Shown here one piece after another: positions 54,838-63,638 of a stretch of DNA of 64,000 nt. The notes under the pieces are model-generated. The model was not told where the DNA came from, ran no database searches, and saw only the letters and a program-made list of their open reading frames with translations. Position numbers and translations under genes: made by a program. Position 1 is the stretch's first letter; each line of letters opens with the position of its first letter. The stretch is taken from the NCBI RefSeq assembly GCF_000226315.1, contig NC_016026.1, forward strand, positions 496,001 through 560,000, written 5' to 3'. The stretch is from Micavibrio aeruginosavorus ARL-13 (GTDB lineage Bacteria; Pseudomonadota; Alphaproteobacteria; Micavibrionales; Micavibrionaceae).

Positions 54838-55389
54838 GTGGGGGTGAAATTGATATTTGCATTTAATCTTATCTATTGCGTCTGTTTTATCGGTGTTTGT
54901 TTGGCTGCGCTGGGTGCTGCCTGTTCGGATGTGCGCACAATGACTATTCCGAATGTTTGCAGTGTCGTAATTATGGGGTTGTTTGTAATCGGCTATGGCG
55001 CGCTGGCTTTGTCGGGTGGGGTGGTCGCACCATGGTGGAGTTATGTGTCCTCTCTGTTGATTGTTTTTGTGGTTACGCTGGGCATGTTTGTTGTTGGCGC
55101 TATCGGGGGGGGGGACTCTAAATTTGCGGCGTCTTGCGCGTTGTGGGTTGGTTTGAAGGGGTTGGTGTCCTTTTTGTTGGTCATGATGGTTGTGGGTATG
55201 GTTTTGGCTGTCTTTGCATTGGTTTTGCGTAATCGGGTTGTCTTTGCGCGCGTTGCGCCGGATAGTTGGGTGGGGCGGGTGCAGCGAGGGGAAAGCGCGA
55301 TCCCCTATGGCGTTGCCATAACGTCTGGTTTGTTCGCGGGAGTTTCGGCCGGAGGCGGTTTGGGTCCGCTGATGGCATTTTTCTATTAA
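54838..55389 (+). CDS. cpaA: Prepilin peptidase CpaA/TadV
   Basis: 183 residues from GTG at 54838 (GTG at 54844 also possible; no ATG near). Two catalytic aspartates of the type IV prepilin peptidase family are visible: Asp31 in SDVRTMTIPN and Asp93 in GGGDSK, with several membrane helices. It removes the leader of Flp, TadE and TadF. The Gly codons before Asp93 create a run of ten G (55105-55114), which could make the gene prone to frameshift. The start directly follows the flp terminator. Confidence 0.9.
   Translation: MGVKLIFAFNLIYCVCFIGVCLAALGAACSDVRTMTIPNVCSVVIMGLFVIGYGALALSGGVVAPWWSYVSSLLIVFVVTLGMFVVGAIGGGDSKFAASCALWVGLKGLVSFLLVMMVVGMVLAVFALVLRNRVVFARVAPDSWVGRVQRGESAIPYGVAITSGLFAGVSAGGGLGPLMAFFY
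55105..55114 (+). repeat. Homopolymer of ten G inside cpaA
   Basis: Ten consecutive G encode Gly90-Gly92 and the first base of Asp93. Gain or loss of one G would frameshift the gene just before its second catalytic Asp. This is the longest G run I see in the window; mnmC has runs of seven. Confidence 0.9.
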
Positions 55390-55410
55390 ATGCCAATGGC
55401 TTTTCGGGCT

Positions 55411-55459
55411 TTGTTAAATGGAAAAATCTGGGTATAATGGGGCGTGGCACGATCGTGCC
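55411..55459 (+). promoter_or_regulatory. Promoter and palindromic site upstream of cpaB
   Basis: TTGTTA (55411-55416), 16 bases, and a consensus TATAAT (55433-55438). A perfect 14-bp palindrome GGCACGATCGTGCC follows at 55446-55459, about where transcription would start. It could be an operator or a leader hairpin. This promoter would serve the cpaB-tadC operon. Confidence 0.6.
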
Positions 55460-55539
55460 GGTCCTGTTTATTTCGTGGTTCAATCCATCCTGCGCGGTTT
55501 TTGACGACCGTATCTTTTCTCCCTGACAGGGGCTTTGTG

Positions 55540-56436
55540 ATGAATAAAAATCTTTTAATCGCCTTTGCCGGCGCATTGTTGATTGCCATTCTGGTGGCGA
55601 TGTTGATGAGCACCTTGTTGGGCGGCACGAAGAAAAAACAGCCGCGTGTAGCGGAGGTGAAGCGTATCGAAATTCTGGTCGCCGCCAAGCCGATCGCAAT
55701 CGGCCAATATCTGCTGGACGATAATGTGAAGTGGAAGCCGTGGCCAGAAGAGGCCATTTTCCCCGGCGCCATTATTCGCAAAGGAAATCAAAAAACATCC
55801 GAAGCAAAAGAAGGGCGTGTCGTTCGCGCTTTTGTAATTGATGAGCCCATTGTATCCAGTGCGGTTATCTCTGGAGAGGGCAGTTTTACGGCGGCGCGGC
55901 TGGAGCCAGGAATGCGCGCTGTATCTATTAAGGCCAATGCAACGACAGCGGCTGGGGGCTTAGTTCGTCCCGGCGATTATGTTGATGTGATCATGGTCTA
56001 CAAGGGTAATGTCGAAGTAGATAGTGCAGATGAAGCCACTAAAAAATACCTTGAGATGATCAGTGGCATGAATATTGACAAAACCGGAGCGCAGACAATT
56101 TTACAAAATGTTCGTGTTTTGGCTGTAGATCAAAGGGAAAAACCTGCTTCGTCCGATGACAAGTCTGGAGCAAGCGGGAAGTTAAAAACGGTGACATTGG
56201 AGGTTGATACGCGCGGCGCTGAAAAGTTGGCGGCGGGCGTGAAGGCCGGAACTTTGCATTTATCCCTGCGTTCCCTTGGCGACACCAGCCGGTTTGACGA
56301 AAAGCGCCCGGCCACGACGGATGCGCGGATGATTTTGATTGATGACGAGGTTCTGGAGCAGGCGAACAAATCACTGGGCGGTGGTGCCAATGGTGGTGGC
56401 GTGCGTATCTACAGTGGCGGCGTTCCGGCGCAATAA
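55540..56436 (+). CDS. cpaB: Flp pilus assembly protein CpaB (RcpC)
   Basis: 298 residues from ATG at 55540, with AGGGG upstream. A single membrane helix at the N-terminus is followed by a SAF domain (RIEILVAAKPIAIGQYLLDDNVKW) and RcpC-like beta domain (EPGMRAVSIKANATTAAGGLVRPGDYVDVIMVY, LQNVRVLAVDQ, VTLEVDTRGAEKLAAG). A Gly-rich tail follows. CpaB is periplasmic and works with the CpaC secretin. It starts the second tad operon. Confidence 0.92.
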   Translation: MNKNLLIAFAGALLIAILVAMLMSTLLGGTKKKQPRVAEVKRIEILVAAKPIAIGQYLLDDNVKWKPWPEEAIFPGAIIRKGNQKTSEAKEGRVVRAFVIDEPIVSSAVISGEGSFTAARLEPGMRAVSIKANATTAAGGLVRPGDYVDVIMVYKGNVEVDSADEATKKYLEMISGMNIDKTGAQTILQNVRVLAVDQREKPASSDDKSGASGKLKTVTLEVDTRGAEKLAAGVKAGTLHLSLRSLGDTSRFDEKRPATTDARMILIDDEVLEQANKSLGGGANGGGVRIYSGGVPAQ

Positions 56437-56492
56437 TACATTCAACCCGGGGGCTATAATCGGCCCGGTCCGATATGTTGCGAGTTTGAAAT

Positions 56493-57932
56493 ATGGTCGA
56501 GATGAAAAACATGATGAAACGTCCAATCGCCCTGGCCCTGATCGGCACAGTCGTGGCGGGGCTGGCTTTTGGTCCGGTGTTGCATGCGCGTGCCGACAGC
56601 AAAATGAACCCGGTCAGCATCAATGCGGCGAAGAAAAGCAACTTGCTTGAAGTCACGTTGGGCAAGGGCGAGGTTTTGACCATTCCGGGTGATGTCGCCG
56701 ATGTTCTGGTGGCCGATCCATCCATCGCCGATGTATCGGCGCTGCAGGCGGACAAGCTTTATGTTGTTGGCTCGCGCCTGGGTAATACCAACCTGATGGT
56801 CCTTGATGCGCAGGGCAACGTTCTGAAACGTGTTGACGTGCATGTTAAAATTGATGAGGCCGCGATTCAGGCTTACCTGAAAGAACTCTATCCGAATGAA
56901 AATGTATCGGTACGGGCGGTGAATGGCCGTTTTTTCCTGACTGGGAATGTATCGACGCCGGATGCGTCTAATAAAATCGCCAATGTTGTCGCAGCCTATT
57001 TTAACCAGGGTGGCGGTGCGCCGAATATGGATTCCATCGTGAATCTGCTCCAGGTTGCGGGCGAGCAGCAGGTAATGCTGCGTGTAAAGATTATGGAGGT
57101 TTCCAAATCTCTGCTGCGCGAATTGGGGATTGATACGCAGCTGGATGATACCAGCCTGTTGGGCAATAATGACAACCTGATCGGTGCGATTGATACAATC
57201 GCCGGGACCGGTTTGACGCAGAACCCGTTCGCGACGGGGTCATTGATTTTTGATGATGGAAGTTTCGGTCCTTTAAGCTTTATGCTGAGTGCGCTTGAAA
57301 ATGACCAGATGGCACAAACCTTGGCCGAGCCGAACCTGACCGCAATTTCGGGTGAACAGGCTGGCTTCTTGGCTGGTGGTGAATTTCCTGTGCCTGCGGG
57401 GCGAGATAATGATGGCAACGTTATTATTGAATATCGTTCATTCGGTGTGTCTTTGAACTTCCGCCCTGTTGTGTTGTCGTCGGATCGGATCAGTCTGCAA
57501 ATGAACACTGAAGTGTCGTCCATTTCACGCGACAATTCGGTGACGCTGAACGGTCTGGATGTTCCGGGCTTAAGCATTCGTCGGGCCTCGACCACGGTAG
57601 AGATGGGCAGCGGCGGCAGTTTGATGATTGCTGGCCTGTTGCAATCTAATGCGCTGAAAGGTATGGCCGGTTTGCCGGGGATCCAGCAGACGCCGGTTCT
57701 CGGGGATCTGATTTCGTCTGAAAGCTTTAACCGCCAGGAGTCGGAGCTGGTCATCATCGTGACACCTGTTCTGGTGAAGCCCTATGCAGAAACCAAAGCG
57801 GCCCGTAAGGTGCAGGCTCCGGCCCAGACGCCGTTGCGTGAAGCCTTTATCAACAATATTCGTCGTATCTATGGCCGCAAGGCTCCGGCTTCGTTGAGTG
57901 ATGATGGCAGCTTTGGCTACATCCTGAATTAA
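56493..57932 (+). CDS. cpaC: Tad secretin CpaC (RcpA)
   Basis: 479 residues from ATG at 56493. A signal peptide ends ARA-D. The N0/STN-like part has GKGEVLTIPGDVADVLVADPSIADV and SRLGNTNLMVLDAQG, then a BON-like domain, then the secretin core (QVMLRVKIMEVSKSLLRELGI, LAEPNLTAISGEQAGFLAGGEFPVP, TVEMGSGGSLMIAGLL, PVLGDLISSESFNRQESELVIIVTPVLV). It forms the outer-membrane channel for the Flp pilus. Confidence 0.95.
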   Translation: MVEMKNMMKRPIALALIGTVVAGLAFGPVLHARADSKMNPVSINAAKKSNLLEVTLGKGEVLTIPGDVADVLVADPSIADVSALQADKLYVVGSRLGNTNLMVLDAQGNVLKRVDVHVKIDEAAIQAYLKELYPNENVSVRAVNGRFFLTGNVSTPDASNKIANVVAAYFNQGGGAPNMDSIVNLLQVAGEQQVMLRVKIMEVSKSLLRELGIDTQLDDTSLLGNNDNLIGAIDTIAGTGLTQNPFATGSLIFDDGSFGPLSFMLSALENDQMAQTLAEPNLTAISGEQAGFLAGGEFPVPAGRDNDGNVIIEYRSFGVSLNFRPVVLSSDRISLQMNTEVSSISRDNSVTLNGLDVPGLSIRRASTTVEMGSGGSLMIAGLLQSNALKGMAGLPGIQQTPVLGDLISSESFNRQESELVIIVTPVLVKPYAETKAARKVQAPAQTPLREAFINNIRRIYGRKAPASLSDDGSFGYILN

Positions 57933-57958
57933 TCGGTTCGAATAAAGGTAGAAGGCTC

Positions 57959-58624
57959 GTGATCAAAATGTCGTTTCAAAACCGTGGAATTTTAATGGCG
58001 GCCAGCGTGGTGGCTTTGCTGGGTGGGTGTACGATTTCACTGGATCGGGATTCCGAACTGGCCTCGGCCGACCGCCAAATGCAGGTGGTCAGCGATGGGG
58101 CCGAAATGCAGTTACCGGTCGCGGCGATGAACGAAGCGGCCATTCGTCAAATGGCCAGCAATTACACCAGCCATGGTGATGGCGCGATGGTTGTATCGGT
58201 GTTATACGACCCGTCGTCACGGTCTGGCACCGCGATGAAAGCGGGACAGGAGCTGGCCCGTATTGTCGAAACACTGAAACAGAACCATGTTACTGGTGTT
58301 CAGGCCGATATTATGCCGGTGCAGGCGTTGGGCGACCAAATGCAGGTTCTGGTCAGTTATAACCGCCTGAGCGCGCAGGTGTCGGACGCATGCGTGGGTC
58401 AGGAAATGGACCAGTCTTTTACAGACCTTGATAAAGCCCGGGCCTATCCTTTGGGCTGTACGGTCGATCAGATGGTGGCGCGCCAAACGGCGCAGCCGTC
58501 GGATTTACTGGGCCGGGGCCCGGTTTCGGGCTCGGATGGGCGTCGTGGCGCTGCCGTGACCGAACCTTACCGCGCCGGCGAGGAGAATGGCGCGCTGAGC
58601 GGTGAGAGTGCCTCTGGAAATTGA
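57959..58624 (+). CDS. cpaD: Flp pilus assembly lipoprotein CpaD
   Basis: 221 residues from GTG at 57959; ATG at 57968 is an alternative. A lipobox ends at Cys24 (LLGGC). The CpaD family features are a lone lipoprotein domain with VSVLYDPSSRSGTAMKAGQELARIVETLKQNHV and CVGQEMDQSF...YPLGCTVDQMVARQTAQPSDLLGRGP, the NLA-like C-terminal motif that ends in the disordered tail. It supports the secretin in the outer membrane. Confidence 0.88.
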   Translation: MIKMSFQNRGILMAASVVALLGGCTISLDRDSELASADRQMQVVSDGAEMQLPVAAMNEAAIRQMASNYTSHGDGAMVVSVLYDPSSRSGTAMKAGQELARIVETLKQNHVTGVQADIMPVQALGDQMQVLVSYNRLSAQVSDACVGQEMDQSFTDLDKARAYPLGCTVDQMVARQTAQPSDLLGRGPVSGSDGRRGAAVTEPYRAGEENGALSGESASGN

Positions 58625-58751
58625 TGCCATAATCATTGGTTTTAGCCAGTTTTTGTAAATCAATTGGTAATAAAACCGCGCGATGATGGGGTGGCGGGTC
58701 AAATCCGCGATTCCTTGTTGAATATCAAAAGTATAATCCGGTTCCAATCAC

Positions 58752-60008
58752 ATGACCGCTGCTGATGCCACCTTTACTTCTGTCCTGTTGCCGGGGGCCC
58801 GCGTGACGATGTTCGCGCGTGATCGCGAGTCATTGGAATCGTTCCGCTCTCTGGTGCAGGATTGGCGTTTTGCCCGTGTGCAGATGGAGGCGGTTGAAGG
58901 CGGCGTTGATGAGGCGATCGCAACATTCCAAAGCCGCGAAGCGCCTGATCTTCTGATCATTGAAACCGACACGATTGATGAAGGCTTCACACAAAAGCTG
59001 GAGGCGTTGTCGGCTTATTGCTCTGAAAATACGGCGGCGATTGTTATTGGCCCTGTGAATGATGTGAATTTGTATCGCCGTTTGATCGGTATGGGCATCA
59101 GCGAATATCTGGTGCGTCCGGTGAAACCGGATACGCTGGCCTTTGACATTGCGCGTTCTTTGATTGAGAGAATTGGGGCGACGGGCAGCCGCCTGGTCAC
59201 CTTTATCGGTGCCAAGGGCGGGGTTGGTTCCACTGTTCTGGCCGAAGGCATGGCTTGGGGCATGGCCGAAATAATGCATCAGAAAACCATGCTGCTGGAT
59301 GCGGCCGGTGGCTGGTCCTCGCTGAGTGTGGGTATGAATTTTGAGCCGGTGACAACATTATCCGAAGCTGTGCGGACGGCACAATCAGGCGATGCCGATG
59401 CCTTCCGTCGCATTCTGTTCCAGGCAGATGACCGTCTGCATGTGCTGAGCACGGGCGGTGACGTCATGTTGGACAACACGGTCGATCCTGCAACGTTCGA
59501 ACGCCTTCTGGATCATTTGATGACCAGTTATCCGGTCGTGATCGTTGATTTGTCTGCGGCTCCGGTTGGTTTGCGTCAGGCGACGTTGTTGCGGGCGCAT
59601 GAAATTATTGTCGTGACCACGCCGCAATTGCCGGCCTTGCGTGCAGCTCGCAGCTTGATGAACGAAATTCGCGACTTGCGCGGGGGCAAAGATGACACGG
59701 TTATTGACCTGATCGTCAATATGATCGGTTCCGCCCAGAAACATGAAATTCCGAAGGCGGATATTGAGGCGGCGCTGGATCGCAAGCCGTCTTTGATGCT
59801 GGATTACAAACCCAGTTTGTTTATGGCGTTTGAGAGCGAGGGCCGCAAGATCACCTCCAGCCCCGAAGGGCGCGATATCGCGCAGACTTTGTTGCAATTG
59901 GTGGCAAAACTTATTCGTGGTGCCGGATCGGATGTATCTGGCCCTGCCAACGATGCAGGCGGCAAGGGGCTGTCCGGTATATTAAACAAATTCAAAGCAA
60001 AATCCTGA
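58752..60008 (+). CDS. cpaE: Pilus assembly ATPase-like CpaE/TadZ
   Basis: 418 residues. Residues about 15-130 are a degenerate receiver-like domain (PDLLIIETDTIDEG, GMGISEYLVRPVKPDTL) and the rest is a MinD/ParA-type ATPase with deviant Walker A GAKGGVGST at residues 153-161 and VVIVDLSAAP. TadZ places the pilus machine, often at the pole. A 127-base gap before it holds a TATAAT at 58732 but no good ribosome-binding site. Confidence 0.92.
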   Translation: MTAADATFTSVLLPGARVTMFARDRESLESFRSLVQDWRFARVQMEAVEGGVDEAIATFQSREAPDLLIIETDTIDEGFTQKLEALSAYCSENTAAIVIGPVNDVNLYRRLIGMGISEYLVRPVKPDTLAFDIARSLIERIGATGSRLVTFIGAKGGVGSTVLAEGMAWGMAEIMHQKTMLLDAAGGWSSLSVGMNFEPVTTLSEAVRTAQSGDADAFRRILFQADDRLHVLSTGGDVMLDNTVDPATFERLLDHLMTSYPVVIVDLSAAPVGLRQATLLRAHEIIVVTTPQLPALRAARSLMNEIRDLRGGKDDTVIDLIVNMIGSAQKHEIPKADIEAALDRKPSLMLDYKPSLFMAFESEGRKITSSPEGRDIAQTLLQLVAKLIRGAGSDVSGPANDAGGKGLSGILNKFKAKS

Positions 60009-60024
60009 CGGGTAGGGTGGCGCA

Positions 60025-61632
60025 ATGTTTGGGAAAAAGGGCATATCCGGACCATCCGCACCGCCGCCGCCATCGGCGCCGCGGCCCGAATCTGTCTCTG
60101 CTGCACCCGCACCGGAACCGGTAACGCCTTCTGCGCCATCTCCGGCAAAGGAAACATCATCCGCGATGCCGCCGATGGATGCAGATATGCTCGGGGCTTT
60201 AAATGCTCTGAATGCGGAAAAGGGTACAACGTCGGCCGGGCAGGTTCATATTCCCGTTGCTGAAGCTGAGAAAGCCAAGCCAGCCAAAGCGCTTGATGAC
60301 GATTTATTGCCCAAAGCCGAAGAGCAGATGGTGAAAACTGAGGCCGGAGCCAGCATGGCGTCTGTGCGCCTGCAACGTGCGCGTAATCGCATCTGGCTGG
60401 ATTTGCGCGATGGTATTGACCTGAAGGCCCTGGCGCGCATGGATGCCAAAGCCGCGCGCGAAGAAGTGGCCTCCGCCGTTCAGGAGATTGCCCGTTTTCG
60501 CAATCTGGATATTACGCCATCGGAACTGGATCTGATTTCCAAGGAATGCTCTGATGACATGCTCGGTTATGGCCCGCTTGAGGCCTTGCTGGAGCGCGAC
60601 GATATCGCCGATATCATGATCAACGGCCCGGAGACGACCTATATCGAGGTCAGCGGTAAAATTCAGCGCACCGATATTAAATTCCGTGATAACCAGCATT
60701 TGACCACGATTTGCCAGCGTATCGTGGGGGCTATTGGCCGTCGTGTCGATGAATCATCGCCGATTTGCGATGCGCGTTTGCCGGATGGAAGCCGTGTCAA
60801 CGTTATCATCCCACCGCTGGCTGTGGATGGCGCAACCATGACCATTCGTAAGTTTAAGAAGGACAAGCTGACGCTGGAAAAGCTGGTTGAATTCGGGGCC
60901 GCCACGCCCAGCTGTGCCAAGCTGATTATGGCAGTGGGTCGCTGTCGTGTGAATGTTCTGGTGTCCGGCGGTACGGGTTCGGGTAAAACGACGATGCTGA
61001 ACTGTTTGACCCGTTATATCGAATCTGGCGAACGCATTATTACATGTGAAGATGCCTGCGAATTGCAATTGCAACAGCCGCACGTCGTGCGCCTTGAAAC
61101 ACGCCCGCCCAACCTTGAAGGTGCGGGCGAAGTCACGATGCGTGACTTGGTGAAAAACTGTCTGCGTATGCGCCCGGAACGCATTATCGTGGGTGAGGTT
61201 CGTGGACCGGAAGCCTTTGATTTGCTGCAGGCCATGAATACAGGCCACGATGGGTCCATGGGAACCGTGCACGCCAACAACCCGCGCGAAGCCTTGTCCC
61301 GTATGGAAAACATGATCGCAATGGGGGGCTTGAACCTGCCCAGCTCCGCAGTGCGCGAACAGATTGCCAGCGCGGTGAATGTTATTATCCAGGTCCAGCG
61401 TCTGCGCGATGGTTCACGTAAAGTTACACACATCTCCGAAATTACCGGGATGGAGGGTGATGTGGTGACGATGCAGGATTTGTTCCAGCTTGAATTCCTT
61501 GGCGAAGATGATGACGGAAAATTGATCACGCGCCAGAAGTCAACGGGATTGCGCCCAAAATTCTACGACAAAGCCCGCCAATATGGCGTTGAACAACTGG
61601 TTCTGGATGCGATGGCGGAGGCTTTTGGATAA
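60025..61632 (+). CDS. cpaF: Tad secretion ATPase CpaF (TadA)
   Basis: 535 residues from ATG at 60025. A Pro/Ala-rich N-terminal 90 residues is followed by the PilT/VirB11-type ATPase: DIADIMINGPETTYIEVSGKI, Walker A GGTGSGKT at residues 315-322, the Asp box RPERIIVGEVRGPEAFDLLQAMNTGHDGSMGTVHAN. It powers pilus extension. It overlaps tadB by one base. Confidence 0.96.
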   Translation: MFGKKGISGPSAPPPPSAPRPESVSAAPAPEPVTPSAPSPAKETSSAMPPMDADMLGALNALNAEKGTTSAGQVHIPVAEAEKAKPAKALDDDLLPKAEEQMVKTEAGASMASVRLQRARNRIWLDLRDGIDLKALARMDAKAAREEVASAVQEIARFRNLDITPSELDLISKECSDDMLGYGPLEALLERDDIADIMINGPETTYIEVSGKIQRTDIKFRDNQHLTTICQRIVGAIGRRVDESSPICDARLPDGSRVNVIIPPLAVDGATMTIRKFKKDKLTLEKLVEFGAATPSCAKLIMAVGRCRVNVLVSGGTGSGKTTMLNCLTRYIESGERIITCEDACELQLQQPHVVRLETRPPNLEGAGEVTMRDLVKNCLRMRPERIIVGEVRGPEAFDLLQAMNTGHDGSMGTVHANNPREALSRMENMIAMGGLNLPSSAVREQIASAVNVIIQVQRLRDGSRKVTHISEITGMEGDVVTMQDLFQLEFLGEDDDGKLITRQKSTGLRPKFYDKARQYGVEQLVLDAMAEAFG

Positions 61633-62606
61633 TGCAGCCGATGATTTTTGTCATCGTTGTTCTGGTTGTCACGCTGCTGTGTTTTGGCGGCGTTTTGCTG
61701 GTGATGTCGGCCCAGGAAAAAAAACGGCGCAGCCGCATTCAATCCGTTATTCGCGGCAATGTCGTCGTTGACAAAAAATCTGCTGCAACAGCGGAAAAAG
61801 ATAAACGCGTTGCTGATATCTCGCGCAAATTGAAGGAAACAACCGAAGAGAATAAAGCGAAAAAAAATCGGCTTTCGTCACGTTTGATGCAAGCCGGATT
61901 ATCGATCTCTCCCAAGCAGTTCTGGATATATTCGATTTTATTCGCGATTGTTGTTACGATCCTCACGAAGTTAAGCGGCCAATCGCCTCTTGTAACGATT
62001 TTGGTCGGGATTACAGCTTTGCTAGGGTTCCCGCGCTATTGGTTAAAACGCCGCATTAAAAAACGTCAGGCTAAATTTTTGCTCGAATTTGCGGATGCGC
62101 TGGAGGCGATGGTGCGATTGTTGAAGGCGGGTATGCCGGTAACCGAAGCTATCAATATGGCGTCCAAAGAGTTTGAGGGCCCTGTTGGTGAAGAAATGGC
62201 CATGATTTACGACGCTCAGCGTGTGGGTATTTCTTTGCCAGAAGCCTCGTTAGAGGCTGCGCGCCGGATGCCAATCACGGAAATGCAAATGTTTGCCACT
62301 GCCATGGCAATTCAAGCCCAGACGGGGGCTAGCCTGTCTGAAATTTTGACGAATCTAGCCAAGGTTATTCGTGCTCGTTTCCGCTTGAAGCGAAAGGTTG
62401 AAGCCTTGTCGTCCGAAGCAAAAGCATCGGCGATGATTATCGGATCACTGCCCTTTCTGGTCGGTACGGGTATGTATTTCATTAACAATGAATACATGAT
62501 GGTCATGTTTACGACCTTTAATGGAAAGATGATGCTGGCTGGGTGTGCTGTATTCATGCTGATGGGGGTCATGGTGATGAAAGCCATGATCAATTTCAAG
62601 GTATAG
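61632..62606 (+). CDS. tadB: Tad inner-membrane platform protein TadB
   Basis: 324 residues. An N-terminal helix, a charged linker (SRKLKETTEENKAKKNR), helices, and the T2SF domain (LLEFADALEAMVRLLKAGMPVTEAINMASKEFEGPVGEEM, AMAIQAQTGASLSEILTNLAKVIRARFRLKRKVEALSSEAKASA) match GspF/TadB. It forms the membrane platform with TadC. Its start overlaps the cpaF stop. Confidence 0.94.
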   Translation: MQPMIFVIVVLVVTLLCFGGVLLVMSAQEKKRRSRIQSVIRGNVVVDKKSAATAEKDKRVADISRKLKETTEENKAKKNRLSSRLMQAGLSISPKQFWIYSILFAIVVTILTKLSGQSPLVTILVGITALLGFPRYWLKRRIKKRQAKFLLEFADALEAMVRLLKAGMPVTEAINMASKEFEGPVGEEMAMIYDAQRVGISLPEASLEAARRMPITEMQMFATAMAIQAQTGASLSEILTNLAKVIRARFRLKRKVEALSSEAKASAMIIGSLPFLVGTGMYFINNEYMMVMFTTFNGKMMLAGCAVFMLMGVMVMKAMINFKV

Positions 62607-62612
62607 CAAATC

Positions 62613-63572
62613 ATGCAGGAATTTTTTGAAGGTGACGGATTAATTGTTTTTTTGGCGGCTATTGCGGCGGCCATATCGTTTGTCGCCTTTCTCTTGCCAC
62701 TGATGCAGCGGTCTGAGAAAAAAGAGCGTTATCGAACCGTTATTGAGAAAAAACGTAAGGCGCTCTTTGAAACAACGCGCGAGCAGTCGAAAAAGGGTTA
62801 TCGGCTGGATGAAAAAACCATGTCGGCCAAGGATTCAATGACAACCTTGTTCAAGGTTGAACAATTGATGGGCGATATGGGGGAAAAGGTCCGCGACATG
62901 ATGTTACAAGCGGGCAATCGTGATCCGTCTGCGCCGATTAAGTTTATTGTTTCCCGTTTTGCCATCGCAATTTTTTTAGTCGTTTTTGCGATTATCATTA
63001 TTACATCGTCTGATAAAGAAATTTCCAATGGCCTGTCGGCGCTGATCATTATTGCGGCGGCGGGGCTGGGGTACCAAATCCCCAAAATTCTGGTCAAAAA
63101 CCAGATCATGAAACGGTCTCAGGAAATTAACCTGACCTTTGCCGATGCTCTGGACATGATGCTGATTTGCGTTCAGGGCGGCGTTGGCCTGGAGCAAACG
63201 ATTAATCGCATCGCCGATGAGATTTCAGAACATTCCCCGACATTGGCCGAGGAACTGGGTATCCTGAGTGCTGAAATGGCCATGCTGAATGACCGTCGCG
63301 GCGCGTTGCAGGATTTTGCGCGTCGCGTGGGCAGTGGCGCCGCACGATCCTTTGCAACGGCGCTGATTCAGGCTGAGCAGTACGGAACGTCTGTATCACA
63401 GGCCATGCGTGTGATGGCCGATGAATTGCGAGATCAGCGTATGGCAGAGGCCGAGCGCAAGGCCGCCTCGTTACCGCCCAAGCTGACGGTCCCGATGATC
63501 CTGTTCTTTCTGCCCGTGTTGTTTGTGATCATTATTGCCCCCGCCGTGATGCGCGCGTTTTCAAAAATGTAA
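62613..63572 (+). CDS. tadC: Tad inner-membrane platform protein TadC
   Basis: 319 residues, 6 bases after tadB. The T2SF domain is visible (LTFADALDMMLICVQGGVGLEQTINRIADEI, ATALIQAEQYGTSVSQAMRVMADELRDQRMAEAERKAASLPPKLTVPMILFFLPVLFVIIIAPAV), with an N-terminal helix and basic linker. It pairs with TadB. It is the last plus-strand gene before a terminator. Confidence 0.94.
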   Translation: MQEFFEGDGLIVFLAAIAAAISFVAFLLPLMQRSEKKERYRTVIEKKRKALFETTREQSKKGYRLDEKTMSAKDSMTTLFKVEQLMGDMGEKVRDMMLQAGNRDPSAPIKFIVSRFAIAIFLVVFAIIIITSSDKEISNGLSALIIIAAAGLGYQIPKILVKNQIMKRSQEINLTFADALDMMLICVQGGVGLEQTINRIADEISEHSPTLAEELGILSAEMAMLNDRRGALQDFARRVGSGAARSFATALIQAEQYGTSVSQAMRVMADELRDQRMAEAERKAASLPPKLTVPMILFFLPVLFVIIIAPAVMRAFSKM

Positions 63573-63589
63573 TGATCGCTGTTTCATTA

Positions 63590-63621
63590 AAAAAGGCCGC
63601 AGCGCATGCTGCGGCCTTTTT
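63590..63621. terminator. Bidirectional terminator after tadC
   Basis: AAAAAGGCCGCAGC/GCTGCGGCCTTTTT with a 4-base loop, with A and T runs on both sides. It ends the tad operon and faces the convergent TPR gene. Confidence 0.9.
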
Positions 63622-63638
63622 GTATGCTCTGAATTCAC

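Noticed and set aside
56455-56460. TATAAT upstream of cpaC
   Set aside because: A consensus -10 but no -35 at 16-18 bases; cpaC is more likely read from the cpaB promoter.
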